A stretch of DNA of 64,000 nt from NCBI RefSeq assembly GCF_015667795.1, contig NZ_JADPEL010000015.1, forward strand, positions 1 to 64,000, given 5' to 3'. Position numbers and translations under genes: made by a program. The DNA comes from Clostridium sp. D53t1_180928_C8. GTDB taxonomy: Bacteria; Bacillota; Clostridia; Clostridiales; Clostridiaceae. The number at the start of each line of letters is the position of its first letter. The stretch's first letter is position 1. Below the pieces are notes generated by a model. It made no database searches and was not told where the DNA came from. It saw nothing but the letters and a program-made list of their open reading frames with translations. Shown piece by piece: positions 9,697-17,908 of the stretch.

Positions 9697-11529
9697 ATGA
9701 GTAAGTTGATATTAAATGTTATTCACAGACCTGAGATGGTTCCAGAATATGCAGAGAAAGTAACAGGGCATGGTAAGGAAGAGGATATATCTAGAGAATC
9801 TTTATTAACAGAAAGTCTAGATATTTTTAAAACACAACAAGAGATTGCACATAAAAATGGATTAAAGACAACAATACAAATGACATATGCGAGTCTATTT
9901 AATGATGAAGCAGTGAACTTAGCGAAGGAACATCATGAAAAATATGGTGATGAAATTTCACTAACTCTATTAGGATTACCATGTGAGGAGTTTAGAAAAA
10001 AATACAATACAAAAGACTTCTGTATATGGATGTTTTCAATGGAGGATAAAAAAGCAATTGTAAAGGATGTATTTGAAAAGTTCTATGAGATATTTGGATT
10101 TTATCCAGAATCTACAGGAAGCTATTATATAGATGCGGAGCTTATGAATTATATTAAAGAAGAATATCCATCAGTAAAAGCAGCAGTAGCAACATGTTGG
10201 GAAGAAGGGCCAAAGGCATACAGAACTTGTAACAATTCTTGGTATACGTTGTTTGATGGTGGTCCTTGGAATCCATGGATTCCATCAAAGCAGAATACTC
10301 ATGCTCCAGCAGCAAATAAAGCTGAAGATTGCGGCATTGTAGCAATACCTCATCTTTCAAGAGATTTAATGGCATGTTTTGATGGAAATGGATCAAACTT
10401 TGGAACACATCCTCAAAATGTGTTAAGGGGGATGATCTATCAAGATGGGGAATATCCATATTTGTATAATTTAATAGATCAATATAGAAGTTTAGAGAAA
10501 TACAACAGAGGATATGCATATAACATGATGTTTGTAGGACCTGGCTGGATGAATAAGATGGGGCGTTGGGAATCCCCATATGAATTACTTCTAAAGAGCT
10601 ACGAAGATGGAATGGCATACTATGGAAAGCTTAAAAAGGAAGGGAAGCTTGAAGATCTTACTATGAGTGAGTTTGCTGATTACTATAGGTCAATCCATTC
10701 GTATGAGCAGCCAGAATGTGCAATGTGGAAAGATATTTTATATGGTTCAGATAAGCAATATTTTTGGTATGCTGATCCATATATGAGAACTTGCCTTGAT
10801 ATGAATCAAGGAGGAGCAATAATTGATTTGCGTCCTTATGTAGCAAAACTTGAATGGCCAGTTGGAATTGGAACAAAACATATTCAGGATGCAAGTTATC
10901 CATTCATAATTCAAGCAAATTATAGAGCGGGATATTTTACACATTATGCAGGAGAAGGGACTATAAAGAGTTTGAAGGTAAGCTATAAAGGAGAGGAAGT
11001 AGACCTTTGCTTATGTAGAACAAAAGCACAATATAGTGAAGATGGAAAGAAACATATTGTTAAGCTAGATCCTGTAACTATAGAATTTTCAGATTTAAGT
11101 ATTGAGGTAACGTCTACATTTATATTTGAGGAAGGAAGTTCTAAGATTGAAATTATTAGAGAGATAAACAATAGTAGTGATTCAGATGCGTATGTAGAGT
11201 TTAATGAGTATATGACTGCATGCTATGGTACAACTGAATATCCTGAAGATATGAGTAATATTACTCTTATGGTAAAAAGTGAAGAAAAAATTGAAGAGAT
11301 AAAATATTCATATAAATGTAGAGAGGCAGAGCTTCAGTCGGTAGATGAAGTTTGTGCAATTATTCCTGAAATTGAAACTAAAGTAACAGTTACTCCGTAT
11401 GGAAAAGATATAAAAGGATATTATAGAGAGGGATATGCATTTAGTCCTATGTTTACATTAGGTTTGAAGAAAGAGTTAAAGAAAGGACAGGTGATGAGAA
11501 CATGGCTCAATCTACAAAAGGAAAATTAA
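9697..11529 (+). CDS. Putative carbohydrate-active enzyme, deacetylase/GH57-like barrel
   Basis: A 610-residue cytoplasmic protein 22 bases after the six-hairpin gene, with a good AAGGGAAAGG ribosome site. The N-terminal half (about 1-330) resembles the divergent (beta/alpha)7 barrel of polysaccharide-deacetylase and GH57/38-type enzymes: HRPEMVPEYAEKVTGHGKEED, then ESTGSYYIDAELMNYIKEEYPSVKAAVATCWEEG and many Trp/His/Asp-rich loops. The C-terminal half (about 360-600) looks like a beta-sandwich. The exact family is not recognised. Position in the operon argues for a second enzyme in breakdown of the imported glycan. Its last 28 bases overlap the next small gene. Confidence 0.5.
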   Translation: MSKLILNVIHRPEMVPEYAEKVTGHGKEEDISRESLLTESLDIFKTQQEIAHKNGLKTTIQMTYASLFNDEAVNLAKEHHEKYGDEISLTLLGLPCEEFRKKYNTKDFCIWMFSMEDKKAIVKDVFEKFYEIFGFYPESTGSYYIDAELMNYIKEEYPSVKAAVATCWEEGPKAYRTCNNSWYTLFDGGPWNPWIPSKQNTHAPAANKAEDCGIVAIPHLSRDLMACFDGNGSNFGTHPQNVLRGMIYQDGEYPYLYNLIDQYRSLEKYNRGYAYNMMFVGPGWMNKMGRWESPYELLLKSYEDGMAYYGKLKKEGKLEDLTMSEFADYYRSIHSYEQPECAMWKDILYGSDKQYFWYADPYMRTCLDMNQGGAIIDLRPYVAKLEWPVGIGTKHIQDASYPFIIQANYRAGYFTHYAGEGTIKSLKVSYKGEEVDLCLCRTKAQYSEDGKKHIVKLDPVTIEFSDLSIEVTSTFIFEEGSSKIEIIREINNSSDSDAYVEFNEYMTACYGTTEYPEDMSNITLMVKSEEKIEEIKYSYKCREAELQSVDEVCAIIPEIETKVTVTPYGKDIKGYYREGYAFSPMFTLGLKKELKKGQVMRTWLNLQKEN

Positions 11530-11714
11530 ATTATAGATGTCCATCTTGCTTTATGAGAGATTTAGATATCGACATGTTTTATGATAAGGAAAAGAAGGAA
11601 TACTATTGCCTGAGATGTTGTTATACAGGAAGTGAAGAAGATGTAAAAGCAAAAAATCAGATGGCAAGATTTAGATATAGAAGTATGATGAAACGTTATA
11701 CTAAGTTTGAGTAA
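11502..11714 (+). CDS. Small zinc-ribbon protein in the glycan operon
   Basis: A 70-residue basic protein whose start lies inside the end of the preceding enzyme gene (28-base overlap, different frame), so it is almost certainly co-translated. Cys13-x2-Cys16 and Cys36-x2-Cys39 (plus Cys40) form a typical zinc-ribbon spacing, and the C-terminal 25 residues are Arg/Lys-rich (ARFRYRSMMKRYTKFE). This could be an RNA- or DNA-binding regulator or an enzyme accessory protein. I do not recognise a family, and such a gene is unexpected in a sugar operon. Confidence 0.7.
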   Translation: MAQSTKGKLNYRCPSCFMRDLDIDMFYDKEKKEYYCLRCCYTGSEEDVKAKNQMARFRYRSMMKRYTKFE

Positions 11715-11830
11715 AAGTATATTAATTTAAGTTTGTCTTTATGTGTTATGTTTTATAAAAATAAGATAGACAGAGCGCATAGGACAGGCTGAATTAATAA
11801 TAAATGTATAAAAGTAGAGGTAGAGGAAAT

Positions 11831-14800
11831 ATGAGAAGAAAAACAAGAAAAATAATATCTTTTTTCATGCTTGCATGTATGACAGTCTTTATGATGGAAC
11901 CTCAGAAAGTAGAAGCTTCTGAACTACCGTATGAAAAGTTAGACAAGTATGTTGATAAAGATGGACTAAAAGAGGTTTATGACACAATATTTGATGAAAA
12001 TCTTATAAAGCAGGATGTTAAAACAGTACCTGAAAGTGAAGCTGCAAATCATCCAGTTGCTATGGTAAAATTGGAAAATGGAAAGGTAGCTTATTATGTT
12101 AATGGTGAACCATATTATCCATTAGCTATAGAGACAGGATGGTGGGATACTCGTGTTGATGATAATGGACAGATGAGTTCTAATCCTGCTAATGTAGGAG
12201 ATAATTTTAAAGAAATTACAGATGCTGAATGGAATGCATACTTTTCTGATATGCGTAATATTGGTTTTAATACAGTTCAATTAATGACATATTGGCGTGA
12301 TTGGGAGCCTGTACAAGGAGAATATGATTTTACATTTTTAAATCATGTAACAGATCTTGCAGCTGCAAATGGTTTAAAAACAGAATTAATAATTTTCTTC
12401 CATAGTCAGACAGATAATATTCCACGAGAAATGGATGATTTCTGGGGATATCATTTTGATGAACATAATATTGATGGGCGTGATTATGCATTGACTATGC
12501 AATGGGGAAATAATCTTACATCAGCAGCAGATATTAGAGCTGATAGAGATGAGCATGGTGGAAGTCATGCCGGAATTGAAAATTTTCTAGAATATTGGCA
12601 TCCGGATGTATTTGAAGGAATTACAAATGCATTAGAAGCACTAGGAAGAAATTTTGCAAATTCATCTAATATTATAGGATATCAGATTGGAAATGAAGAA
12701 GGGTTTAATTTTTACGTAGATGGAGGTAATGATAAAAATCCATACTATAAAGAATTGAAGAAAATGTATCATGCCGATCCAAAAAATATTGGTAAAGATG
12801 ATAATAAATTCAGGGCAGAGACAATTAATAACTTATGGAAATGTTTTAGTAATGCCCTTCATAAAGGAGACCCTTATAAACCAACTACTACAAATATTCA
12901 AAGTGGACATACAGAAAAGAATGATATTAGAGATACACAATATTCCAATGATGGAACAACTATGGACTTCTATAAGAGTGTAGATATGATTGGAACTATG
13001 TTTTACGGACAAGCCTGGAAGATTTATAACAATCTTGATAAGGTATACAATACTTATAAAACAGAAGAGGTAAAAGATACTTATGCAACAGGATTCCCAA
13101 TTTTATTCCCAACAGAAATTAGTGCAACTATGAATGATGGAAGTGTTGCAAAGCAAATTACAGCTCAGACAATAGCTAGAGGTGGTCAAGGAATAGGTTT
13201 ATATTGTTATGGAGAGTTATATAATAATTTTGAAGTAAATGGAACAAAGTATCCAAAACCAGTTCTTAGCACTGTTGAAACAATGCTTCATGTGTTAAAG
13301 AATAATGAAGATATTATTCATTCAGGAATACCTGTAACATCTGAAATGACATCAAATATTTTCATGAAAATTAAAAATATTAATAATGGTATGTCAAAAC
13401 AAGGTGAGCCAACATTAAGCGTACTTGAAGGTAAAGATGCAAGAGCACTTGGTGTACTTCATTTCTATGGAAATGCTAATAATGGAAATTCATCAGAAGG
13501 AAATAGAGAGAGAACAGTAACTGTAACTCTTTCTGCAAAGGAAGCGGGAAATTATAAAGTAATATTAGGTAAGACAGATGGTACAGTTGATGTTAAGATT
13601 GTCAATGTTGAAAATGCAAATGGAGAAGTAGATTTTACAGTTAATACAACAGGATTAGACGTAGTTTATATTACAGCTGAAAAGACAAATGAAATAGAAG
13701 TAGAAGAACCTACTTTAGAATCAATTGAAATTATAGGAAAGCCAACAAAAACAACTTATAAATTGGGTGAAAGTTTTGATTCTACAGGAGTTAAGATTAG
13801 GGCCAAATATAGCAATGGAACAGCAGAGATGATTACAGGTAATGAGGGAGTTAAATTTACAGGGTTTAATACAGAGATGGTAGGCGAACAAACTATTACT
13901 GTTGAATATGAAGGAAAGCAAACAACTTTTAAAGTTACAGTAGAAGAAAGTCCTTTCTTAACAAATTTTGATTTGTTTGAAGGTTACTCACTTGAACTTC
14001 TTTTTGATGAGCACATAAATAATGGAAGAAGTGCTGCATTTAAAGCTGATGATAAAAATTTAGCTAAAATGAAGGAAGAAAAAGGGTGGATTCAATACAA
14101 TTTTGGTAAAAAAGTTGAATTGAGTGGTATTGATATGTGGACAAATTATGGAGCAAGTCAAGGTATCAAGAAATTTAAAGTAGCTATTCCTGATGAAAAT
14201 GGAGAATGGATATTTATTAAGGATGATAGTGGACAAAAAGATAAAGAATTTAATTTAGATTGGACAACAGAAAAAGAAGACTGTGAAAAACAAGGGGGTA
14301 CATTTGAACCGGTTAATACAGAAAAGGTAAGAATTTATGTTCTTGATGTTGGTCATAAATGGGATGAGGATGTAACTGGAATCAAAAAGTTTGCAATGCG
14401 TGAAATTCAATTTGTAGCAAAAAACATAGACCTTACAGGAATTGAAATTAAGAATATGCCAACAAAAACAATTTATGAAGTTGGAGAAAATCTTGATTTA
14501 ACAGGAATGGAAATAGTAGCTAAATACAGCAATAATACTGAGAAGGTTCTAAAAGCAGAAGATATTCAAGTAAATGGATTTAATAATGAAGTAGCAGGAA
14601 CTCAAGAAATTACAGTTATTTATACAGAAAATGAAATCACGAAGACAGCACAATTTGAAGTTACTGTAAATGAGCCAGTTATAACAAAAATTGAAATTAC
14701 TACACCTCCAACAAAGTTAGAATATAAGGTAGGAGAACCTCTTAATACTGAAGGTATGGTAGTAACTGCATATTATAGCAATAATTCGAAAAAAATAATT

Positions 14801-15346
14801 AATGAAGGATATGAAGTTACTGGGTACAATATAAATACTATTGGAGAGCAAAATATTACTGTAACATTTAAAGATAAAAGTGCAATATTTACTGTATCTG
14901 TAAAAGAATCAAATTTAGTAGAAGAGGCAGTTTTAACAGGAATTGAAGTAGTAGCGCCTATAAAAATAGAATACAAAATAGGCGAAAAGCTTAATCTTGA
15001 AGGAATGAAGGTTAAAGCAAGATACAGTGATGGAACAATAAAGGAAATTGCTTTAGATAGCCTTTTAATAAGTGATTTAGATTCTACAACAGTAGGAGAG
15101 AAAATAATTACTGTAAAATACGAAGGAAAAGTAGCAGAGTTTAAAGTTATAGTAAAATCAGAAGAAGGAAGTCAAAACAAGCCATCTGATAATAATAAAC
15201 CTTCAGATAATAATGTAAGTACTAATACTAATGGAAAAGGTAATAATAGTTTACCAGCAACAGGTGGAAGTTCACCAGTGCTTATGGGATTATTAGGAAC
15301 AATAACTTCTTTAGTAGGTGTATTCACGCTAAAAAGAAAAAATTAA
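11831..15346 (+). CDS. LPXTG-anchored surface glycosidase with Ig-like repeats
   Basis: Secreted, wall-anchored enzyme of 1171 residues. ATG 11831 follows AGAGGTAGAGG and opens a signal peptide (MRRKTRKIISFFMLACM). The TIM barrel (about 75-480) resembles beta-galactosidase-type clan A enzymes: FNTVQLMTYWRDWEPVQGEYDF, then QIGNEEG with probable acid/base Glu289, and FPTEIS with probable nucleophile Glu429. After it come a Big_3 Ig-like domain (about 640-715), an F5/8-type-C-like carbohydrate-binding domain (about 725-870), three more Big_3 repeats (about 875-1115), an Asn/Ser linker and the sorting signal LPATG at 1141 with hydrophobic tail and KRKN end. It should trim glycan outside the cell for import. 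Sortase is not in the window. Confidence 0.88.
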   Translation: MRRKTRKIISFFMLACMTVFMMEPQKVEASELPYEKLDKYVDKDGLKEVYDTIFDENLIKQDVKTVPESEAANHPVAMVKLENGKVAYYVNGEPYYPLAIETGWWDTRVDDNGQMSSNPANVGDNFKEITDAEWNAYFSDMRNIGFNTVQLMTYWRDWEPVQGEYDFTFLNHVTDLAAANGLKTELIIFFHSQTDNIPREMDDFWGYHFDEHNIDGRDYALTMQWGNNLTSAADIRADRDEHGGSHAGIENFLEYWHPDVFEGITNALEALGRNFANSSNIIGYQIGNEEGFNFYVDGGNDKNPYYKELKKMYHADPKNIGKDDNKFRAETINNLWKCFSNALHKGDPYKPTTTNIQSGHTEKNDIRDTQYSNDGTTMDFYKSVDMIGTMFYGQAWKIYNNLDKVYNTYKTEEVKDTYATGFPILFPTEISATMNDGSVAKQITAQTIARGGQGIGLYCYGELYNNFEVNGTKYPKPVLSTVETMLHVLKNNEDIIHSGIPVTSEMTSNIFMKIKNINNGMSKQGEPTLSVLEGKDARALGVLHFYGNANNGNSSEGNRERTVTVTLSAKEAGNYKVILGKTDGTVDVKIVNVENANGEVDFTVNTTGLDVVYITAEKTNEIEVEEPTLESIEIIGKPTKTTYKLGESFDSTGVKIRAKYSNGTAEMITGNEGVKFTGFNTEMVGEQTITVEYEGKQTTFKVTVEESPFLTNFDLFEGYSLELLFDEHINNGRSAAFKADDKNLAKMKEEKGWIQYNFGKKVELSGIDMWTNYGASQGIKKFKVAIPDENGEWIFIKDDSGQKDKEFNLDWTTEKEDCEKQGGTFEPVNTEKVRIYVLDVGHKWDEDVTGIKKFAMREIQFVAKNIDLTGIEIKNMPTKTIYEVGENLDLTGMEIVAKYSNNTEKVLKAEDIQVNGFNNEVAGTQEITVIYTENEITKTAQFEVTVNEPVITKIEITTPPTKLEYKVGEPLNTEGMVVTAYYSNNSKKIINEGYEVTGYNINTIGEQNITVTFKDKSAIFTVSVKESNLVEEAVLTGIEVVAPIKIEYKIGEKLNLEGMKVKARYSDGTIKEIALDSLLISDLDSTTVGEKIITVKYEGKVAEFKVIVKSEEGSQNKPSDNNKPSDNNVSTNTNGKGNNSLPATGGSSPVLMGLLGTITSLVGVFTLKRKN

Positions 15347-15364
15347 TTTTTTAGAATAATAAAG

Positions 15365-15409
15365 TTAAACCTCAGGAATGTATAATTAATATTTCTGGGG
15401 TTTAATTAG
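15365..15409 (+). terminator. Terminator closing the glycan locus
   Basis: TTAAACCTCAGGAAT (15365-15379) pairs with ATTTCTGGGGTTTAA (15391-15405) with two G-T pairs. The U-tract is short (TTAGT), but position and stem strength fit the operon end. Confidence 0.7.
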
Positions 15410-15749
15410 TATAAAGGAAGAAGAGTCTTTAACTTAATTCACTTTAAGTATTGGAAGTTTGTATTAAACATATATTTTTAGTAGGATAATTATAGTGAGA
15501 AGTTTTAAGAGTTAGCCATATATTAGATAGATATATAGTAATAAAACAAAAACAAATTCAAAGTTTAAATATGTTAAAATATGGATAGTTTTTCCTCTTA
15601 ATATATGATTTACCTTGTTTTAGTAATATATTTAAAACTGATATGGGGAAGAGAATATGTGTGAATATTTGTATTTAATAGAATTGATAATAATAGTTTA
15701 AAGATTTATAACTATATTATGGTATAAGGATATAAAGGAGAGGATAATT
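15410..15749. other. Gene-free stretch before yjbQ
   Basis: About 340 AT-rich bases with no convincing coding frame on either strand, no strong hairpin and no recognised RNA. It presumably holds the yjbQ promoter; GGAGAGG before ATG 15750 is the ribosome site. Confidence 0.5.
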
Positions 15750-16157
15750 ATGAAAAAGTTATATAAACACTCTTTAAGTATACAGAGTAATCAAACTATG
15801 GTAGATATTACAGGTGTAATTAAAGATGATATTAAAGAAAGTGGTGTTAAGGATGGAATTGTAGTAGTATATTGTCCTCATACCACAGCTGGAATAACTA
15901 TAAATGAAAATGCTGATCCAGATGTTATAAAAGATTTGATTTATGGATTTGAAAAAGCATATCCAAGTGAAGACGTTAACTATAGGCACTTTGAAGGAAA
16001 CTCTCATGCTCATATGAAGTCATCAACTATTGGGGCTTCACAAACTCTTATATTAGATGATGGGAAGCTTATATTAGGTACATGGCAGGATGTATATTTT
16101 TGTGAATTTGATGGTCCTAGAAATAGAAGCTTTTATGTTAAGGTAATGGAGGGATAA
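15750..16157 (+). CDS. YjbQ / UPF0047 family protein
   Basis: A 135-residue member of the YjbQ (UPF0047) family, small cytoplasmic proteins reported to have weak thiamine-phosphate-synthase-like activity; the true role is unclear. The family signatures are plain: VVVYCPHTTAGITINENADPDV in the first half, NSHAHMKSSTIGASQTLILDDGKLILGTWQDVYFCEFDGPR in the second, with conserved His residues clustered as in a metal or phosphate site. Length is normal. It is single and followed by 370 bases without an obvious gene; no thiamine gene adjoins it. Confidence 0.93.
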   Translation: MKKLYKHSLSIQSNQTMVDITGVIKDDIKESGVKDGIVVVYCPHTTAGITINENADPDVIKDLIYGFEKAYPSEDVNYRHFEGNSHAHMKSSTIGASQTLILDDGKLILGTWQDVYFCEFDGPRNRSFYVKVMEG

Positions 16158-16308
16158 AATAGAGGTGAGCTAAAAAAATTACAAAGTTCACTTAATTAGT
16201 AATTATTAAGAGTATTCGCAAATTCAGGGGATTTGGTAATAGTTTTTCTTTATGATAAGTGTATTGCTAATGATAGACTTTAAAAGGCAATGTAATATTA
16301 AATTTCAG

Positions 16309-16339
16309 TTAACATATATTAATAAGTCTATGTTATAAT
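16309..16339 (+). promoter_or_regulatory. Candidate promoter upstream of leader ORF and FusB-like gene
   Basis: TTAACA (16309-16314) and TATAAT (16334-16339) are 19 bases apart, with a TG one base before the -10 (extended -10). Transcription would start near 16346, giving a leader of about 190 bases before the FusB-like start. Confidence 0.5.
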
Positions 16340-16370
16340 ATAGGAATTAATAATATGGAAGGTGATTTGA

Positions 16371-16430
16371 ATGAAGGATTATAAAACTTTCATGTTTAAA
16401 TTAATTTGCTCCTTTCAAGGACTACAATAA
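16371..16430 (+). CDS. Possible 19-residue leader peptide
   Basis: ATG 16371 is preceded by GGAAGGTG at good spacing and opens a short frame (MKDYKTFMFKLICSFQGLQ) that stops at 16430. It lies about 25 bases after a predicted transcription start and 105 bases before the FusB-like gene. Its end covers GCTCC (16408-16412), which can pair with GGAGC (16450-16454); that pairing competes with a hairpin AGCTAAAA/TTTTAGCT (16452-16472). This resembles leader-peptide control of ribosome-linked resistance genes, but it could be chance. Confidence 0.3.
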   Translation: MKDYKTFMFKLICSFQGLQ

Positions 16431-16534
16431 AGTAAGCTAAACTTTGTCTGGAGCTAAAATAGTTTTTTAGCTGAAATTAGTATTCCTTGATTATAAATTC
16501 ATAGTTTTATTATTTGAAATTAAGGAGTAAAGAT

Positions 16535-17185
16535 ATGAAAGAATTTATAAAAAAACAACAATTTAATTATATAAAGAGATGTTTAAATGATCTAAATAAT
16601 GCCTTTAGAAATTGTGTAGATGCCAATGTAGTAGAAACTACTAAGTTATGTTGCCAAGATAAGATATTGTCACAATTTTATAGCTTATCACCAGAGCGAA
16701 GAGATGTTCTTAATATAGGAAGAATTAATGAACCATTACAGATTGAACCATTTTTAAAAGAGTTAGATAAATATGTTTATGGTATGAATAAATTAACAAA
16801 AGCTGATATTAATAAAGTTTTTAAAAAAGAGAAAAAACTTAAGTTGCCTGATTTGGAATCAGATGAAAAGTTAGTATATACTGGTTGGATTGATGAAGGT
16901 ACTAAGAAATTATTTATTGTTTATAATTTGGATGGGAAGCTTTTAGGTATGGCTTGTAGATTACCTAAAACAACAAAAAAAAGTAGTAACATCTGTGCTA
17001 TCTGTAATAGGATAGGCAGTGAAAGTGAAGTAGAATTTGTGTCTCCAATATGTAAACCACTTAGTGAAGAAGATTATAAATCATTAGGTTTTTATATTTG
17101 TTTAGATAGTAGGGTATGTAATCAAAGAATTGAATCAGTAGAGAAGCTAGAGCATATTTTAAAAGTTGTTAACAGAATAAAATAA
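16535..17185 (+). CDS. FusB/FBP-family elongation factor G-binding protein
   Basis: A 216-residue protein of the FusB/FusC (fibronectin-binding-protein-like FBP) family. Known members bind elongation factor G on the ribosome and can rescue it from fusidic acid. The N-terminal half is a helical bundle (IKRCLNDLNNAFRNCVDANVVETT). The C-terminal half is the treble-clef zinc finger, with Cys154-x2-Cys157 and later Cys189 and Cys195 as likely ligands. ATG 16535 follows AAGGAG; an in-frame TTG 21 bases upstream overlaps that site. It stands alone with its own promoter and terminator. Whether it gives drug resistance or serves normal translation is unknown. Confidence 0.85.
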   Translation: MKEFIKKQQFNYIKRCLNDLNNAFRNCVDANVVETTKLCCQDKILSQFYSLSPERRDVLNIGRINEPLQIEPFLKELDKYVYGMNKLTKADINKVFKKEKKLKLPDLESDEKLVYTGWIDEGTKKLFIVYNLDGKLLGMACRLPKTTKKSSNICAICNRIGSESEVEFVSPICKPLSEEDYKSLGFYICLDSRVCNQRIESVEKLEHILKVVNRIK

Positions 17186-17206
17186 TACTATTAAGCAATA
17201 ATATTA

Positions 17207-17247
17207 ATATGGTATGTAGTACAGATGTACTGCATACCATATTTTTG
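17207..17247 (+). terminator. Strong terminator after FusB-like gene (repeat copy 1)
   Basis: A 16-bp stem (17207-17222 with 17227-17242, one G-T pair) with loop AGAT and tail TTTTTG. A near-copy including about 15 flanking bases lies at 20342-20382. Confidence 0.92.
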
Positions 17248-17422
17248 TTGAAGTACATTTAATTTATATTATATACAGTATTTATAAATATTCACTTTAG
17301 TATTAGAGTTACCTTAGAGTGTTAATGATTGCTAGAAAACTTGTAATTAAATGGGAAAGAGGAGTAAAATAATAGTGTTGGTTAAAAAAATATATAATAT
17401 AAAAGAAATGGAGACGGGGTAT

Positions 17423-17752
17423 ATGAGTAAGATTCAAAAAGTAGAAAATATGTGTGGAGGAAAAGGTCATGTAATAATTGAACACATATTAGGTGAAAAA
17501 GAATTGAATGGGAAATGTGGACTATATGCAAAGGTAACAATAGAACCAGGATGTACCTTAGGATATCATGAGCATAATGGAGAAAGTGAAACTTATTATA
17601 TTTTAAGTGGAGAAGGAAATTATAATGATAATGGAATTATACGTCCTGTTAAAGCTGGAGATGTAACATTCACACCAAGTGGAAGTGGTCATGGATTAGA
17701 TAATACAAAAGGTGAAGATTTAGTATTTATGGCTTTAATAATATTTGATTAA
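17423..17752 (+). CDS. Small single-domain cupin protein
   Basis: A 109-residue cupin. Motif 1 reads LGYHEHNGESETYYILSGEG with metal ligands His-x-His and Glu; motif 2 is GDVTFTPSGSGHGLDN, a perfect match to the consensus including the last His. It should bind one metal ion; reaction or ligand unknown. I start at MSKIQKVENM (17423), where the conserved domain begins. GTG 17375, with AAGAGGAG ten bases upstream, is a serious alternative adding 16 residues. It is a lone gene with a terminator after it. Confidence 0.85.
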   Translation: MSKIQKVENMCGGKGHVIIEHILGEKELNGKCGLYAKVTIEPGCTLGYHEHNGESETYYILSGEGNYNDNGIIRPVKAGDVTFTPSGSGHGLDNTKGEDLVFMALIIFD

Positions 17753-17765
17753 TTTAATATTTTTA

Positions 17766-17804
17766 ATATCCCAACTGATTTAATAATTGGTTGGGATTAT
17801 TTTG
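17766..17804 (+). terminator. Terminator after cupin gene
   Basis: ATCCCAAC (17768-17775) pairs with GTTGGGAT (17790-17797), flanking A/T pairs extend the stem, and ATTTTG follows. Confidence 0.75.
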
Positions 17805-17908
17805 TAAAATTAAAGAGTTTAAATTGGTTAAACTTAGAGTATTAGTATAAAGTTATTTGATTGAGGATAATCTAATCCAAGTAGAAATTTTATTAGGAGG
17901 AAATAAAA

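Noticed and set aside
10154-10618. 154-codon minus-strand frame inside the 610-residue enzyme gene
   Set aside because: Shadow frame with Leu/His-rich, non-protein-like content and no start signals.
12771-12983. 70-codon plus-strand frame inside the LPXTG glycosidase gene
   Set aside because: Out of frame with a well-supported barrel domain, no ribosome site.
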